Assembly (NCBI RefSeq): GCF_001969265.1
Contig: NZ_CP019304.1
Span: forward strand, 1,984,001-2,048,000
Direction of reading: 5' to 3'
DNA: 64,000 nucleotides
Source of the DNA: Arthrobacter sp. QXT-31
GTDB taxonomy: Bacteria > Actinomycetota > Actinomycetes > Actinomycetales > Micrococcaceae
The position numbers were made by a program, and so were the translations under genes. Shown piece by piece: positions 26,153 through 36,385 of this stretch (within the stretch, counting starts at the first letter, position 1; each line of letters begins with the position of its first letter). The notes under the pieces were generated by a model that made no database searches, had not been told where the DNA came from, and was given only the letters and a program-made list of their open reading frames with translations.

Positions 26153-27277
26153 GTGAGAATCAAAAAGCTCCTGGGCGCCGTCGCCGTCGTCCTGGCCGTT
26201 ACGGTGGGGGCCACCGGCTGCGGAAGCCGTCCCGGCGCCGCGTCCAGCACCAGCAGCGCCGACGCTGCCGGCGCCCTGGTGGGGATCTCCATGCCGACGC
26301 AGACGTCGGAACGGTGGATCGCCGACGGCAAGAACGTCTCGGAGTCCCTGGCCAAGCTCGGCTACAAGACGGACCTGCAGTACGCCAATGACGACATCCC
26401 CACGCAGGTTTCCCAGATCGAGAACATGCTGACCAAGGGGGCGAAGTCCCTGATCATCGCCGCGATCGACGGCACCACGCTGACCGATGTCCTGGCCAAA
26501 GCCAAGGAGCAGAACGTCAAGGTCATCGCCTATGACCGGCTGATCAACGGCACCCCGAACGTGGATTTCTACACCACCTTCGACAACTATGAGGTGGGCG
26601 TCCAGCAGGCCACGTCCCTGCTGACCGGCCTCGGCCTGGTGGATGCGTCCGGCAAGAAGGTCGAGGGCAAGGGCCCGTTCAACGTGGAGCTCTTTGCCGG
26701 CAGCCCGGACGACAACAACGCGAATTTCTTCTGGACCGGCGCCATGGACACCCTGAAGCCGTACCTGGATGCCGGCACCCTGAAGGTCCCCAGCGGCCAG
26801 ACCAAGTTTGAGCAGGCAGCCATCCTCCGCTGGCAGGCCGCCACCGCCCAGAAGCGGATGGAGGACATCCTCACCGCCGCCTACGGTTCGGGCAAAAAGC
26901 TCGACGGCGTGCTGTCACCCTATGACGGCCTCTCCATCGGCATCATCTCGGCGCTGACCAGCACCGGCGGCTACTCCAAGGGCGCGCTGCCGGTGGTCAC
27001 CGGCCAGGATGCGGAAAAGGGCTCGGTGAAGTCCATCGTCGCGGGCGAGCAGTACTCCACGATCTTCAAGGACACCCGCAAGCTCGGCGAGCAGGCCGTG
27101 AAGATGGTGGACGCTGTCCTGAAGGGCCAGGAGCCAGAGACCAATGACACCGAAACCTACAACAACAAGGTCAAGGTGGTTCCCGCCTTCCTGCTGAAGT
27201 CCGTAATCGTCACCAAAGACAACTACAAGCAGGAACTGATCGACTCCGGTTACTACACCGACGCCGACATCAAGTAA
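26153..27277 (+). CDS. chvE: Multiple-monosaccharide ABC transporter substrate-binding lipoprotein (ChvE-like)
   Basis: Periplasmic-binding-type protein of 374 residues, membrane-anchored. The signal peptide ends in the lipobox VGATGC. The mature part is a type I sugar-binding fold with [25 protein letters not shown] and [14 protein letters not shown], as in ChvE/XylF proteins that bind L-arabinose, D-xylose, glucose and galactose. GTG 26153 has GGAAGGAG seven bases upstream. The adjacent ATPase and permease complete the importer, and the facing araBDA operon makes L-arabinose the likely substrate. Controlled by the LacI operator at 25966. Confidence 0.92.
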   Translation: MRIKKLLGAVAVVLAVTVGATGCGSRPGAASSTSSADAAGALVGISMPTQTSERWIADGKNVSESLAKLGYKTDLQYANDDIPTQVSQIENMLTKGAKSLIIAAIDGTTLTDVLAKAKEQNVKVIAYDRLINGTPNVDFYTTFDNYEVGVQQATSLLTGLGLVDASGKKVEGKGPFNVELFAGSPDDNNANFFWTGAMDTLKPYLDAGTLKVPSGQTKFEQAAILRWQAATAQKRMEDILTAAYGSGKKLDGVLSPYDGLSIGIISALTSTGGYSKGALPVVTGQDAEKGSVKSIVAGEQYSTIFKDTRKLGEQAVKMVDAVLKGQEPETNDTETYNNKVKVVPAFLLKSVIVTKDNYKQELIDSGYYTDADIK

Positions 27278-27292
27278 TCCGGCAGCACGACG

Positions 27293-27320
27293 GCGGGGCG
27301 CCTGCACGCGGGCGCCCCGC
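27293..27320 (+). terminator. Intercistronic hairpin after the binding-protein gene
   Basis: Perfect 10-bp stem GCGGGGCGCC / GGCGCCCCGC with an 8-nt loop, placed between chvE and the ATPase gene. Such hairpins often stabilise the binding-protein mRNA or cause partial termination, so that the binding protein is made in excess. Confidence 0.6.
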
Positions 27321-27375
27321 CCCCTTAAAACCGCCCCAATAAGACAGATCAGAACAGATCAGCGGGAATTGACCA

Positions 27376-28905
27376 ATGAACGTACCCATTCTTCAGATGC
27401 GCGGGATCACCAAGACCTTCCCCGGCGTCAAAGCCCTCCAGGATGTCACCCTGGATGTGAACCGCGGTGAGGTCCACGCGATCTGCGGCGAAAACGGGGC
27501 AGGCAAGTCCACCCTGATGAAGGTGCTCTCCGGCGTCTACGCCCACAACACCTTCGAGGGGGACATCCTCTTCGAGAACGAGCCGTGCGACTTCGCGTCC
27601 ATCAGCGACAGCGAAAAGCGCGGCATCGTAATCATCCACCAGGAGCTGGCCCTGAGCCCGTACCTGTCCATCGCAGAGAACATCTTCCTGGGCAACGAAA
27701 TGGCTTCCCGCGGCTGGGTTGACTGGCGCAAAACCAACCTGGAGGCAGCCAAGCTGCTGGCCAGGGTGGGTCTGGATGAAAACCCCGTCACGCCCATCCA
27801 GCACATCAGCGTCGGCAAGCAGCAGCTCGTCGAAATCGCCAAGGCCCTGTCCAAGGAAGTGAAACTGCTGATCCTGGACGAACCCACCGCGGCCCTGAAC
27901 GATGAGGACTCAGACCACCTGCTGGACCTGATCCTGCACCTTAAGGGCCAGGGCGTCACCAGCATCATCATCAGCCATAAACTCAACGAAATCCGCAAGG
28001 TGGCGGACGCCGTCACCATCATCCGCGATGGAAGGTCCATCGAGACCCTGCGCGTGGACCAGGGCCAGATCACCCAGGAACGCATCATCCGCGGCATGGT
28101 GGGCCGCGACCTGGACAGCCTCTACCCCGAGCGTGAACCGCAGATCGGCGAGGAAGTCCTGCGCATCGAGGACTGGACGGTCCAGCACCCGCAGGACCAC
28201 ACCCGCACCGTGGTCCACAATGCCAGCCTCAACGTCCGCAAGGGCGAAGTGGTGGGGCTCGCCGGACTCATGGGAGCCGGCCGCACCGAACTGGCTATGA
28301 GCGTCTTCGGCCGCACCTACGGCCGGGCGGTCTCCGGAAAGGTGTTCAAGTACGGCAAGGAAATCAACACCTCCACCGTTCCCGAGGCCATCCGCAATGG
28401 CATCGCCTACGCCACCGAGGACCGCAAGCACTACGGCCTGAACCTCATCGAGGACATCAAGCGGAACATCTCCATGGCTGCCCTGCCCAAGCTCGCCAAG
28501 CGCGGCTGGGTGGACAAGAACAAGGAAACCACGGTGGCCAACAGCTACCGGAAGAGCATGAACATCAAGGCCCCCTCCGTCGCGGCCATCACCGGTAAAC
28601 TCTCCGGCGGCAACCAGCAGAAGGTGGTCCTGAGCAAATGGATGTTCTCGGACCCCGACGTGCTGATTCTGGACGAGCCCACCCGCGGCATCGACGTCGG
28701 CGCCAAGTTCGAGATCTATACGATCATCGCCGAGCTCGCCGCGCAGGGAAAGGCCGTCATCGTGATCTCCTCAGAGCTGCCCGAACTCCTGGGCATCTGC
28801 GACCGGATCTACACCCTGTCCGCCGGCCACGTCACCGGTGAAGTCCCCATCGCCGAGGCCTCCCAGGAGACCCTCATGCACTACATGACCCAAGAGAAGG
28901 AATAA
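27376..28905 (+). CDS. mmsA: Sugar ABC transporter ATP-binding protein (MmsA/GguA/XylG type)
   Basis: Duplicated ABC ATPase of 509 residues. The N-terminal half has Walker [10 protein letters not shown], signature [15 protein letters not shown] and Walker [12 protein letters not shown]. The C-terminal half has the degenerate Walker [10 protein letters not shown], signature [15 protein letters not shown] and Walker [15 protein letters not shown]. The degenerate second site is normal for the carbohydrate uptake 2 family. It powers uptake of sugar delivered by the ChvE-like protein, at the inner membrane face. ATG 27376 follows the intercistronic hairpin. The next start is six bases after its stop. 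Confidence 0.95.
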   Translation: MNVPILQMRGITKTFPGVKALQDVTLDVNRGEVHAICGENGAGKSTLMKVLSGVYAHNTFEGDILFENEPCDFASISDSEKRGIVIIHQELALSPYLSIAENIFLGNEMASRGWVDWRKTNLEAAKLLARVGLDENPVTPIQHISVGKQQLVEIAKALSKEVKLLILDEPTAALNDEDSDHLLDLILHLKGQGVTSIIISHKLNEIRKVADAVTIIRDGRSIETLRVDQGQITQERIIRGMVGRDLDSLYPEREPQIGEEVLRIEDWTVQHPQDHTRTVVHNASLNVRKGEVVGLAGLMGAGRTELAMSVFGRTYGRAVSGKVFKYGKEINTSTVPEAIRNGIAYATEDRKHYGLNLIEDIKRNISMAALPKLAKRGWVDKNKETTVANSYRKSMNIKAPSVAAITGKLSGGNQQKVVLSKWMFSDPDVLILDEPTRGIDVGAKFEIYTIIAELAAQGKAVIVISSELPELLGICDRIYTLSAGHVTGEVPIAEASQETLMHYMTQEKE

Positions 28906-28911
28906 CGAACC

Positions 28912-30210
28912 ATGTCCGCCTTACGCGAATCCCTCGGCTTCCTTGCAAGCCGCCTCCGCCAGGTCGGCATCTTCGTCGCCCTGATCCTGATCGTCCTGCT
29001 GTTCCAGGTCCTCACCGACGGAATCCTGCTGCAGCCACAGAACGTCACCAACCTCGTCGTCCAGAACAGCTATATCCTCATCCTGGCCATCGGCATGGTC
29101 ATGGTCATCATCGCCGGCCACATTGACCTCTCCGTCGGCTCCATTGCCGGGTTCATCGGCGCCGTCGCCGGCGTGATGATCGTGCACTGGGGCTGGGCCT
29201 GGTGGGCGGCCATCCCGGCCTGCCTCCTGGTCGGGGCGCTCGTCGGCGCGTGGCAGGGGTACTGGATCGCGTACGTCGGCATCCCCGCGTTCATCGTCAC
29301 CCTGGCGGGCATGCTCATCTTCCGCGGCCTGACCCTGATCACTCTCAAGAACCAGCAGATCACCCCGTTCCCGGACGAGCTCCGCGCCCTGGGCGGCGGT
29401 TTCCTGCCCGACATCTCCGGCGGTACGTCGGTGCTTGAATGGCTCACCGTGATCCTCGGCGTCGGCGGCACCGCAGCCCTGCTGTTCCAGGCCATCAAGG
29501 AACGCCGCATCCGCCGGAAGTTCAACCTCGAGAACGAACCCATGGCCTGGTTCGCCACCAAGACCGCCTTCATCGCCCTGCTGATGCTCGTCATCACGTT
29601 CCTCCTGGCCAGCTACCGCGGCACCCCGATCGTGCTGATCGTCCTCGCCGGCCTGGTCATCGCCTACTCCGCGCTGATGAACAACAGCATCTTCGGCCGC
29701 CACACCTACGCCATCGGCGGCAACCTGCACGCCGCCGAGCTCTCCGGCATCAAGACCAAGGCCGTGACCTTCAGGCTCTTCGTGAACATGGGCGTCCTCG
29801 CCGCGCTGGCCGGCCTGATCTTCACGGCCCGGCTGAACTCCGCCCAGCCCGCGGGCGGCACCGGCTTCGAACTGGACTCTATCGCCGCCGCGTTCATCGG
29901 CGGAGCAGCGGTCCAGGGCGGCATCGGCACCGTGGCCGGGGCGATGATCGGCGGCCTCATCATGGGCGTCCTCAACAACGGCATGTCCATCCTGGGCCTC
30001 GGCACCGACTACCAGCAGCTGATCAAGGGCCTGGTGCTCCTGCTCGCCGTCGGCTTCGACATCTTCAACAAGAACCGCGCCGGCGGCGGATCCTCCATCG
30101 CCAAGCGCTTCAAACTGAAGACCACACCGCCCGCCGCCGAGGAGACCAGGGCAGCGGCCGAAACGCCGGCACCGGTGGGCGCCAGCGCCCGGGAATCGAG
30201 CAACGCCTAG
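28912..30210 (+). CDS. mmsB: Sugar ABC transporter permease (MmsB/GguB type)
   Basis: Membrane protein of 432 residues, BPD_transp_2 family. Characteristic segments are LAIGMVMVIIAGHIDLSVGS, WIAYVGIPAFIVTLAGMLIF, and GRHTYAIGGNLHAAELSGIK with a conserved cytoplasmic loop. A charged tail of about 45 residues ends the protein. The ribosome site AGAAGGA lies in the end of the ATPase gene, so translation is coupled. It is the third and last gene of the importer; a 24-bp perfect hairpin follows. Confidence 0.94.
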   Translation: MSALRESLGFLASRLRQVGIFVALILIVLLFQVLTDGILLQPQNVTNLVVQNSYILILAIGMVMVIIAGHIDLSVGSIAGFIGAVAGVMIVHWGWAWWAAIPACLLVGALVGAWQGYWIAYVGIPAFIVTLAGMLIFRGLTLITLKNQQITPFPDELRALGGGFLPDISGGTSVLEWLTVILGVGGTAALLFQAIKERRIRRKFNLENEPMAWFATKTAFIALLMLVITFLLASYRGTPIVLIVLAGLVIAYSALMNNSIFGRHTYAIGGNLHAAELSGIKTKAVTFRLFVNMGVLAALAGLIFTARLNSAQPAGGTGFELDSIAAAFIGGAAVQGGIGTVAGAMIGGLIMGVLNNGMSILGLGTDYQQLIKGLVLLLAVGFDIFNKNRAGGGSSIAKRFKLKTTPPAAEETRAAAETPAPVGASARESSNA

Positions 30211-30226
30211 GCGGCAGCACAGTTAA

Positions 30227-30280
30227 AGTACGACGACGGTCCCGCACCTTTGCGAAAAGGTGCGGGACCGTCGTCGTACT
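30227..30280. terminator. 24-bp perfect hairpin between convergent importer and ara operons
   Basis: Left arm 30227-30250 (begins AGTACGACGACGGTCC), loop TGCGAA, right arm 30257-30280 exactly complementary. It lies between the mmsB stop and the lacI stop on opposite strands, so it can end both. It lacks a T-tract and is unusually long. Confidence 0.8.
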
Positions 30281-30313
30281 GGCTGCGAAGAACTACCGGG
30301 GCGCCAGCCAGAT

Positions 30314-31327
30314 CTACCTGGGCGCCGCCGTCGAGCCCCGCACCACGAGCCTTGGGTTGAGGACCGATGCCGCGCCCGAGGGGCCGTTTTCCAGATCGGA
30401 CAGGAGCATGCTGATGCAGCGGGCGCCGAGCTCAGTGAAGCCCTGGTTCACGGTGGTCAGGGGCGGGACGAAATATCCGGCCTCCGGCTGGTCGTCGAAG
30501 CCCACCACGCTGATGTCCTCCGGGACGCGCAGCCCGGCCTCCCTGAAAGCGCGCAGCGCGCCCAGGGCCATCTGGTCATTAGCCGCAAAGACGGCCGTCA
30601 TGTTCGGGACGGCGGACAGTTCCAGCCCGGCACGGTAGCCGCTCCCGGCGCTCCAGTCCCCCGGAATCAGCACGCCTTCCGGCAGGCCGGCCTGCTCAAG
30701 GGCACGGCGCCAGCCCTCGGTCCGGGCCGCGGCGTCCATCCAGTCCTGCGGACCTGAGATGTGGGCGATTGCGATGTGGCCAAGGTTCACGAGGTGCTGC
30801 ACGGCGAGGGCTGCGCCGGCACGCTGGTTCACGGCCGCGACCGTCAGGCGTTCATCCGCCCCGAAGCCCACGGCCACCAGCGGGACGGACACGGTGATGG
30901 CGCGCAGCGAGGCAAGCATGGTTTCGTGCGGAACGATCACCACGATCCCGTCCACGGACTGCAGCAGGAAGTGCTCGAGGGCAGCGCGGATGGCGGCAGG
31001 TGTCACCTCGCTGAGGCTGGCCATGCTGACGGCATAGCCCTCGTTCCGGGCAGCGTGCTGGACGCCAAGAAGCGTGTTGGCGGGGCCGTAGTGTGCGGTG
31101 CCGGCGGCCAGGACCCCGATGGCCTGGGAGCGCCGGGTGACCAGGCTGCGGGCCGCGGTGTTGCGGCGGTAGCCCAGCTCGGCGATGGCACGTTCCACGC
31201 GCTTACGGGTCCGGGCGCTGACATTTGGGTGCATATTCAGCACCCGCGACACCGTCTGATGGGACACGCCAGCGAGGCGCGCCACGTCCTCCATGACGGG
31301 AGGACGTGGCGCGGGGCTGGCTGTCAA
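30314..31327 (-). CDS. LacI family transcriptional regulator (copy 1, end of the ara operon)
   Basis: Regulator of 337 residues. The HTH is MEDVARLAGVSHQTVSRVLN, followed by the hinge region with SLVTRRSQAIGVL, then a periplasmic-binding-like effector domain including SVDGIVVIVP and VPEDISVVGFDDQPEAGYF. The recognition segment SHQTVSRV is identical to the second LacI protein at 36386, so both may read the same operators. The start is uncertain: TTG 31327 or ATG 31294, neither with a ribosome site. It follows the mutarotase gene closely and probably shares its transcript. Confidence 0.9.
   Translation of the reverse strand: MTASPAPRPPVMEDVARLAGVSHQTVSRVLNMHPNVSARTRKRVERAIAELGYRRNTAARSLVTRRSQAIGVLAAGTAHYGPANTLLGVQHAARNEGYAVSMASLSEVTPAAIRAALEHFLLQSVDGIVVIVPHETMLASLRAITVSVPLVAVGFGADERLTVAAVNQRAGAALAVQHLVNLGHIAIAHISGPQDWMDAAARTEGWRRALEQAGLPEGVLIPGDWSAGSGYRAGLELSAVPNMTAVFAANDQMALGALRAFREAGLRVPEDISVVGFDDQPEAGYFVPPLTTVNQGFTELGARCISMLLSDLENGPSGAASVLNPRLVVRGSTAAPR
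31282..31309. repeat. 11-bp perfect hairpin over the lacI copy 1 start
   Basis: CCACGTCCTCC (31282-31292) and GGAGGACGTGG (31299-31309) are exact complements with a 6-nt loop. On the minus-strand mRNA the ATG at 31294 begins inside this loop. If TTG 31327 is the true start, the hairpin lies within codons 7-16. Confidence 0.6.
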
Positions 31328-31343
31328 TGTGTTGGATTGGCTG

Positions 31344-32258
31344 TCACGTGGCGAAAATTCTCCAGGATGCCGAGTGCATGGCTCCCGGCTCCAGCCGGAT
31401 GAGGTCCACGCCGCTGTTGAAGGCGTCCGGCGGGCAGGTCATCGGCTCCACGGCCAAGCCCAGCCGGTTCGGGAACGGGGGCTGTTTGTCCGCCGTGTGG
31501 ATCTGCAGCCATTGGCAGGTCCGGTCCCAGGCCATTCCGACGCCGGTGCCGCCGGGATCCCGGACCAGCACGCGGGCCTGCCCGCCGCCGTCGAACGCTA
31601 TGTCCGTGAAGGCGTGGTCGATCTCCGTGCCGCCGATGGCGCGCGGCGCCCGGAAATCAAATTCGTGGCCGTCGACGCTGCGCATTTCCTTCGGCAGCAG
31701 GCGGTCCGGGGTGACCTCAAGGAACGTTCCGGCCGGGATTTCGAGGACCCACTCATTGAGAGGAGACGGGCCCGCCACGAGGTACGGGTGCGGGCAGACC
31801 CCGTACGGCGCCGCGGTACCGCCGAGATTCTCCGCCGTGACTGCGCTGTGCAGGCCGTCCTCCGCCAGCCGGTATTCGACGGCGACGCGCAGCTCGTGCG
31901 GGTAGCCCGCCGTCGGCTCCGGGGAGCAGGACAGCGTCACGGAGGATTCATCAAGCGACTCGAGCGTCCAGTCCAGCGGAAACACCAGGCCGTGCAATGC
32001 ACAGCCGCGGTCGGTCTCGTTGACGGGAACCTCGTACTCGGCGCCGTCGAACGTGTACCGGCCGTCGGCGATCCGGTTGGGCCAGGGCGCAGCGACGATG
32101 CCCCGATAGTCAGGGATGGGGCCGCCCTCCGGGAACGGCACGATGAGGTCCCGTTCCCGGTGGCGCAGCTCCCGCAGGGCACCCGCGTGCGCCGCGATGG
32201 TGGCGGTGTACTCCCCCGCCCGGATTTTGTATTCAGTCACAGCCCTATTCTGGGTCAC
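31344..32258 (-). CDS. Aldose 1-epimerase family protein (mutarotase)
   Basis: Protein of 304 residues with the GalM-like beta-sandwich. Key positions are [27 protein letters not shown] with a catalytic-type His, [13 protein letters not shown] with the second His, and [14 protein letters not shown] with the catalytic Glu. It would interconvert alpha and beta anomers of the imported sugar, so that arabinose isomerase gets its preferred form. GTG 32258 overlaps the araA stop by four bases (GTGA), so it is coupled to araA. Confidence 0.9.
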   Translation of the reverse strand: MTQNRAVTEYKIRAGEYTATIAAHAGALRELRHRERDLIVPFPEGGPIPDYRGIVAAPWPNRIADGRYTFDGAEYEVPVNETDRGCALHGLVFPLDWTLESLDESSVTLSCSPEPTAGYPHELRVAVEYRLAEDGLHSAVTAENLGGTAAPYGVCPHPYLVAGPSPLNEWVLEIPAGTFLEVTPDRLLPKEMRSVDGHEFDFRAPRAIGGTEIDHAFTDIAFDGGGQARVLVRDPGGTGVGMAWDRTCQWLQIHTADKQPPFPNRLGLAVEPMTCPPDAFNSGVDLIRLEPGAMHSASWRIFAT

Positions 32259-33775
32259 AGCCTGCCGGCCAGCCGGTAGTAGGCGGCATTCCAGGCGAGT
32301 TCCTTCTTGAACTGCTTGATGGTGGTTCCTTCGTCGATGGTGAGCAGTTCGGTCTGGGCGATCTCGGCGAAGTCCTCGAACACATCCACGCCGACCTGGG
32401 TGGAGAGGACGGTGTGGTGCGCGGCGCCGGCGGTCAGCCAGGCGGCGGCGGAGGTGGCGAAGTCAGGCTTCGGCTCCCAGAGGGCGCGGGCCACCGGAAG
32501 GTTGGGCAGCGGCTCGTCGAGGTCGACGACGTCCACGGCGTTCGCCACGAGGCGGAACCGGTCGCGCATGTCGGACAGCGCGACGACCACGCCGGGACCG
32601 GCGTCGGTGTCGAACACCATGCGGACCGGGTCCTCCTTGCCGCCGATGCCCAGCGGGTGGATCTCGACCCGCGGCTTCTTCGCGGTCAGCGAGGGGCAGA
32701 CCTCCAGCATGTGTGCGCCCAGGATCTTCTCCTGGCCCGGCGCGAGGTGGTAGGTGTAGTCCTCCATGAGCGAGGCGCCGCCGGGCAGTCCGGCCCCCAT
32801 CACCTTGGCGGCGCGGATCAGGATGGCCGTCTTCCAGTCGCCCTCGGCGCCGAAGCCGTAGCCGTCGGCCATGAGCCGCTGCACGGCCATGCCCGGCAGC
32901 TGCCGCAGCTCGCCGAGGTCCTCGAAGGAAGTGGTGAAGGCGGCGGATCCATTGGCTTCGAGGAAGCTGCGCAGGCCCAGTTCGATCCGGGCGCTGTAGC
33001 GGAGGGAGTCGTGGCGGGCTCCGCCCGCTTTGAGTTCCGGTGCCACGTCGTAGAGCCGCTCGTACTCGGCCACCAAGGTGTCGACGTCGGACTCTTCTGC
33101 GCTGTGGACGGCGTCGGCGAGTTCGTTGACGGACCAGGTGTTGACCGAGACGCCGAAGCGGAGCTCGGCCTCGGTCTTGTCGCCTTCGGTGACGGCGACG
33201 TTGCGCATGTTGTCGCCGAAGCGGGTCAGCTTCAGGTTCCGGACGGCGGCCCAGCCGGCGGCGGCGCGCTGCCAGACGCCCACCTGGCGGGCCACCTCCG
33301 GGTTGGAGACGTGGCCCACCACCGTCTTGCGCGGTACGCCCAGCCGCGACTGGATGTAACCGAACTCGCGGTCGCCGTGCGCGGCCTGGTTCAGGTTCAT
33401 GAAGTCGAAGTCGATGTCCGCCCAGGGCAGGTCCACGTTGGCCTGGGTGTGCAGGTGCAGGAGCGGTTTACGGAGCAGGTCCAGGCCCTGGATCCACATC
33501 TTGGCCGGGGAGAAGGTGTGCATCCACGCCGTCACACCGATCACCGAGTCGTCCGAGTTGGCCTCCAGCGCGGTGCGGCGGATCGCGTCGGAGTCCGTCA
33601 GCACGGGCTTCCAGACCAGCCTGACCGGGACCTCGGAAGACTCGTTAAGGGCCGCCGCGATCTCCTGGGACTGGGCGGCCACCTGCTTCAGGACGTCCTC
33701 GCCGTAGAGGTGCTGGCTGCCGGTGAGGAACCAGACCTCGTAGTGCTCGAGGGAAGTGCTGTTGGCGTTGGACAT
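32255..33775 (-). CDS. araA: L-arabinose isomerase
   Basis: Enzyme of 506 residues converting L-arabinose to L-ribulose, Mn-dependent and cytoplasmic. Family landmarks include [46 protein letters not shown], and the metal-site region [19 protein letters not shown] plus [12 protein letters not shown]. Length matches E. coli AraA (500). AAGGAGA precedes ATG 33775. Gene order araB-araD-araA follows other Actinobacteria. Confidence 0.97.
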   Translation of the reverse strand: MSNANSTSLEHYEVWFLTGSQHLYGEDVLKQVAAQSQEIAAALNESSEVPVRLVWKPVLTDSDAIRRTALEANSDDSVIGVTAWMHTFSPAKMWIQGLDLLRKPLLHLHTQANVDLPWADIDFDFMNLNQAAHGDREFGYIQSRLGVPRKTVVGHVSNPEVARQVGVWQRAAAGWAAVRNLKLTRFGDNMRNVAVTEGDKTEAELRFGVSVNTWSVNELADAVHSAEESDVDTLVAEYERLYDVAPELKAGGARHDSLRYSARIELGLRSFLEANGSAAFTTSFEDLGELRQLPGMAVQRLMADGYGFGAEGDWKTAILIRAAKVMGAGLPGGASLMEDYTYHLAPGQEKILGAHMLEVCPSLTAKKPRVEIHPLGIGGKEDPVRMVFDTDAGPGVVVALSDMRDRFRLVANAVDVVDLDEPLPNLPVARALWEPKPDFATSAAAWLTAGAAHHTVLSTQVGVDVFEDFAEIAQTELLTIDEGTTIKQFKKELAWNAAYYRLAGRL

Positions 33776-33814
33776 GGTGTCTCCTTGGAAAGGCTTAGGT
33801 GTAAGGGTCCGGAC

Positions 33815-34525
33815 CTAGCGTCCGTAAACGTTCTGGTAGCGGTCGTAGAGCGACTCGATCTTGGCCGGGTCGATGGCCAGCGGTTCGCCGAGCTGGCGGG
33901 AGACGTGGACCGTGCGGGCCACTTCCTCGCACATCACGGCGGCCTTGACCGCGGAACGGGCGTCCTTGCCGATGGTGAACGGCCCGTGGTTCTGCATCAG
34001 CACGGCGGGCGAGTTGGAGCCCCGCAGGGTCTCCACGATGCCGCGGCCGATCGAGTCGTCGCCGATCAGCGCGAACGGGCCCACCGGGATGGGGCCGCCG
34101 AACTCGTCGCCCATCATCGTCAGCACGCACGGGATCTCCTCGCCCCGGGCGGCCCAGGCCGTGGCGTAGGTGGAGTGGGTGTGGACCACGCCGCCGACGT
34201 CGGGCATGTTCCGGTACACGTAGGCGTGCGCAGCGGTGTCCGACGACGGCGTGAGGTCCGGGTTCTCCCACTGGGCCGGAACGCCGCTGGCGTCCGCGCT
34301 CAGGCTGCTGACCGGTGTCCCGTAGAGGTCCGTGACCACCATCGCCTCGGGAGTCAGGGCATCGTAGGAGACGCCCGAGGGCTTGATGACCATGAGGTCA
34401 TAGCCGGGGATCCGGCCGGACACGTTCCCGGCAGTCCACACCACGAGGTCGTAGCGGGTCAGCTCGGCATGCAGGTCGCAGACCTCGCGGCGGACACGGG
34501 CAATGGATTCCAGCAGAGCGCTCAT
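33815..34525 (-). CDS. araD: L-ribulose-5-phosphate 4-epimerase
   Basis: Class II aldolase-fold enzyme of 236 residues that converts L-ribulose 5-phosphate to D-xylulose 5-phosphate. Zinc and active-site residues are seen in GGVVHTHSTYATAWAARG (His-x-His) and AVLMQNHGPFTIG. SGRIPGYDLMVIKPSGVSYD binds phosphate. ATG 34525 overlaps the araB stop by four bases with GAGGAGG upstream. It precedes araA by 39 bp. Confidence 0.96.
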   Translation of the reverse strand: MSALLESIARVRREVCDLHAELTRYDLVVWTAGNVSGRIPGYDLMVIKPSGVSYDALTPEAMVVTDLYGTPVSSLSADASGVPAQWENPDLTPSSDTAAHAYVYRNMPDVGGVVHTHSTYATAWAARGEEIPCVLTMMGDEFGGPIPVGPFALIGDDSIGRGIVETLRGSNSPAVLMQNHGPFTIGKDARSAVKAAVMCEEVARTVHVSRQLGEPLAIDPAKIESLYDRYQNVYGR

Positions 34526-36276
34526 GCCGAAACCTCCTCGGCAGTCAGGGGTTCAACATGCAGGGATTCGGCGGGCAGTGACTGGGTACTGCTGCGCTGG
34601 ATGGCCTTGAGCCGGTGCATGACCTCGTTGGTTCCCCTGCCGAAGTAGTCGTGCAGGGTGCGGTATTCGCGGAACAGCGCATCGTAGGCTGCCACGTTTT
34701 CGGGGATGGGTGTGTAGACGGCGCCGGGTGCGGCGCCCATCGCCTCGGAGGCGGCCCTGACATCGGCGTACTTTCCGGCGGCGACGGCGGCGTGGATGGC
34801 TGATCCAAGGGCTGGACCCTGTGCGGAGCCGATGGTGGAAAGCTGCAGGCCGGTCACATCCGAGTAGATCTGCATGAGGAGCCGGTTCTTCAGCAGGCCG
34901 CCGGCCACGATGAACTCCTTCACCGGCACGCCGGAGTCCCGGAAGGCCTCGACGATGGTGCGGGTGCCGAAGGCCGTGGCTTCGAGGAGCGCCCGGTAGA
35001 TGTCCTCCGGCCGGGTGGCCAGCGTCTGGCCGACCACGATGCCGGAAAGCTCGTGGTCCACCAGCACGGAGCGGTTTCCCGAATGCCAGTCGAGCGCGAT
35101 GAGGCCGTGCTGGCCGATCGCCTGCCCGGATGCCAGCTCCGTCAGGTATTCGTGGATGCCCTTCCCCGCCTCGGCAGCGGCCTGGTGGTATTCCGGCGGA
35201 ACGCCGTACTTGGTGAACCAGCCGAAGATGTCTCCCACGCCGGACTGGCCGGCCTCATAGCCCCAGAGCCCCGCCATGATCCCGCCGTCCACCACGCCGC
35301 ACATGCCCGGCACTTCACGGAGCTCGGCCCCGTTCATGACGTGGCAGGTGGAGGTGCCCATGATGGCCACGAGCTGGCCGGGTTCCACCGCCTTGGCCGC
35401 GGGGGCGGTGACGTGCGCGTCCACGTTGCCGACGGCGACAGCGATTCCCTCCGGCAGCCCTGTCCAGGCCGCGGCCTCGGGGGTCAGGTAGCCGGCGGCG
35501 TCGCCGAGGCGGCCGATGGCGTGGTCGAGCTTAGCGCTAACAAAATCCTTGAACTGCGGGTTCAGCGCGGCGAGGAAATCATCGGACGGGTAGCGCCCGT
35601 CCTGGTAGATGCCCTTGTATCCGGCGGTGCAGGCGTTGCGGACGTAGTTGCCGCAGAGCTGCCAGACGATCCAGTCGGCGGCTTCCACCCAGTGGTCCAT
35701 TTCGGCGTAGGCCCCGGGGTCCTCCTCCAGCAGCTGCAGCCCCTTAGCGAACTCCCACTCAGAGGAGATCAGCCCGCCGTACCGCGGCAGCCAGGATTCG
35801 CCCAGCTCAGCGGCCAGCGCGTTGATGCGATCGGCCTGGCCCTGCGCGGCGTGGTGGCGCCACAGCTTCACATACGCGTGGGGGCGGTTCGCGAAACCCG
35901 GCACCTCGTTCAGCGGGGTCCCGTCCGCCTTGACGGGCACCATGGTGCAAGCCGTGAAGTCCGTCGCGATTCCGACGACGGCGGCAGGGTCGATTCCGGC
36001 GTCAGCGATGGCCGCGGGAACAGCGTGCCGGAGCACGTCACGGTAGTCGTTGGGCACCTGGAGCGCCCACTCCCCTGGAAGCCGGGCGGCTGTTCCGCCC
36101 GCTGCGCCGGCCACGTCCGCCGGAAGTGCCTCCGTGATGACCGCGTGGGGGTAGTCGAACACGCCGCTGCCAAGTTCCCTGCCGTCCCGGACCCGCACAA
36201 CCACGGCCCGGCCGGACAGGGTGCCGTAGTCCACCCCGATGACATAGTTTTCGCTGCCGTCTGCTGTGACGTCCAT
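34522..36276 (-). CDS. araB: L-ribulokinase
   Basis: FGGY kinase of 584 residues phosphorylating L-ribulose. It begins VIGVDYGTLSGRAVVV, the araB-type phosphate-1 loop. Further motifs are TDFTACTMVPV, VAIMGTSTCHVMNG (phosphate 2) and EFIVAGGLLKNRLLMQIYSD near the C-terminus. GGAGG precedes ATG 36276. It is the first gene of araB-araD-araA-mutarotase-lacI. A LacI-type operator lies at the promoter and another partial one inside this gene near codon 245. Confidence 0.97.
   Translation of the reverse strand: MDVTADGSENYVIGVDYGTLSGRAVVVRVRDGRELGSGVFDYPHAVITEALPADVAGAAGGTAARLPGEWALQVPNDYRDVLRHAVPAAIADAGIDPAAVVGIATDFTACTMVPVKADGTPLNEVPGFANRPHAYVKLWRHHAAQGQADRINALAAELGESWLPRYGGLISSEWEFAKGLQLLEEDPGAYAEMDHWVEAADWIVWQLCGNYVRNACTAGYKGIYQDGRYPSDDFLAALNPQFKDFVSAKLDHAIGRLGDAAGYLTPEAAAWTGLPEGIAVAVGNVDAHVTAPAAKAVEPGQLVAIMGTSTCHVMNGAELREVPGMCGVVDGGIMAGLWGYEAGQSGVGDIFGWFTKYGVPPEYHQAAAEAGKGIHEYLTELASGQAIGQHGLIALDWHSGNRSVLVDHELSGIVVGQTLATRPEDIYRALLEATAFGTRTIVEAFRDSGVPVKEFIVAGGLLKNRLLMQIYSDVTGLQLSTIGSAQGPALGSAIHAAVAAGKYADVRAASEAMGAAPGAVYTPIPENVAAYDALFREYRTLHDYFGRGTNEVMHRLKAIQRSSTQSLPAESLHVEPLTAEEVSA
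35529..35542 (-). promoter_or_regulatory. Intragenic LacI-type site inside araB
   Basis: On the minus strand the sequence is TGTTAGCGCTAAGC, matching 12 of 14 positions of the perfect palindrome at the importer promoter. It is about 790 bp from the araB promoter operator. The central TTAGCGCTAA is fully symmetric. An auxiliary site for repressor looping is plausible. Confidence 0.55.
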
Positions 36277-36321
36277 GAATCCTCCAGATCAACCGCCCGC
36301 CTGATGCATCGGGCTGAAACT

Positions 36322-36351
36322 ATTGTGAGCGCTAACAACTTTGCCCGTCAA
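36322..36351 (-). promoter_or_regulatory. araB promoter with LacI-type operator
   Basis: Minus-strand -35 TTGACG (36346-36351) and -10 CACAAT (36322-36327), 18 bp apart. The operator TGTTAGCGCTCACA (36324-36337) fills the spacer and -10 and differs by one base from the importer operator. Bound repressor would block polymerase. Confidence 0.8.
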
Positions 36352-36385
36352 GTGCTGGCGGTCACTGATTTGGGGACGTGCGCGG

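Noticed and set aside
32414..34648. 744-residue plus-strand frame opposite araA and araD
   Set aside because: Low-complexity His/Val/Gly-rich translation typical of antisense frames; araA and araD are unambiguous.
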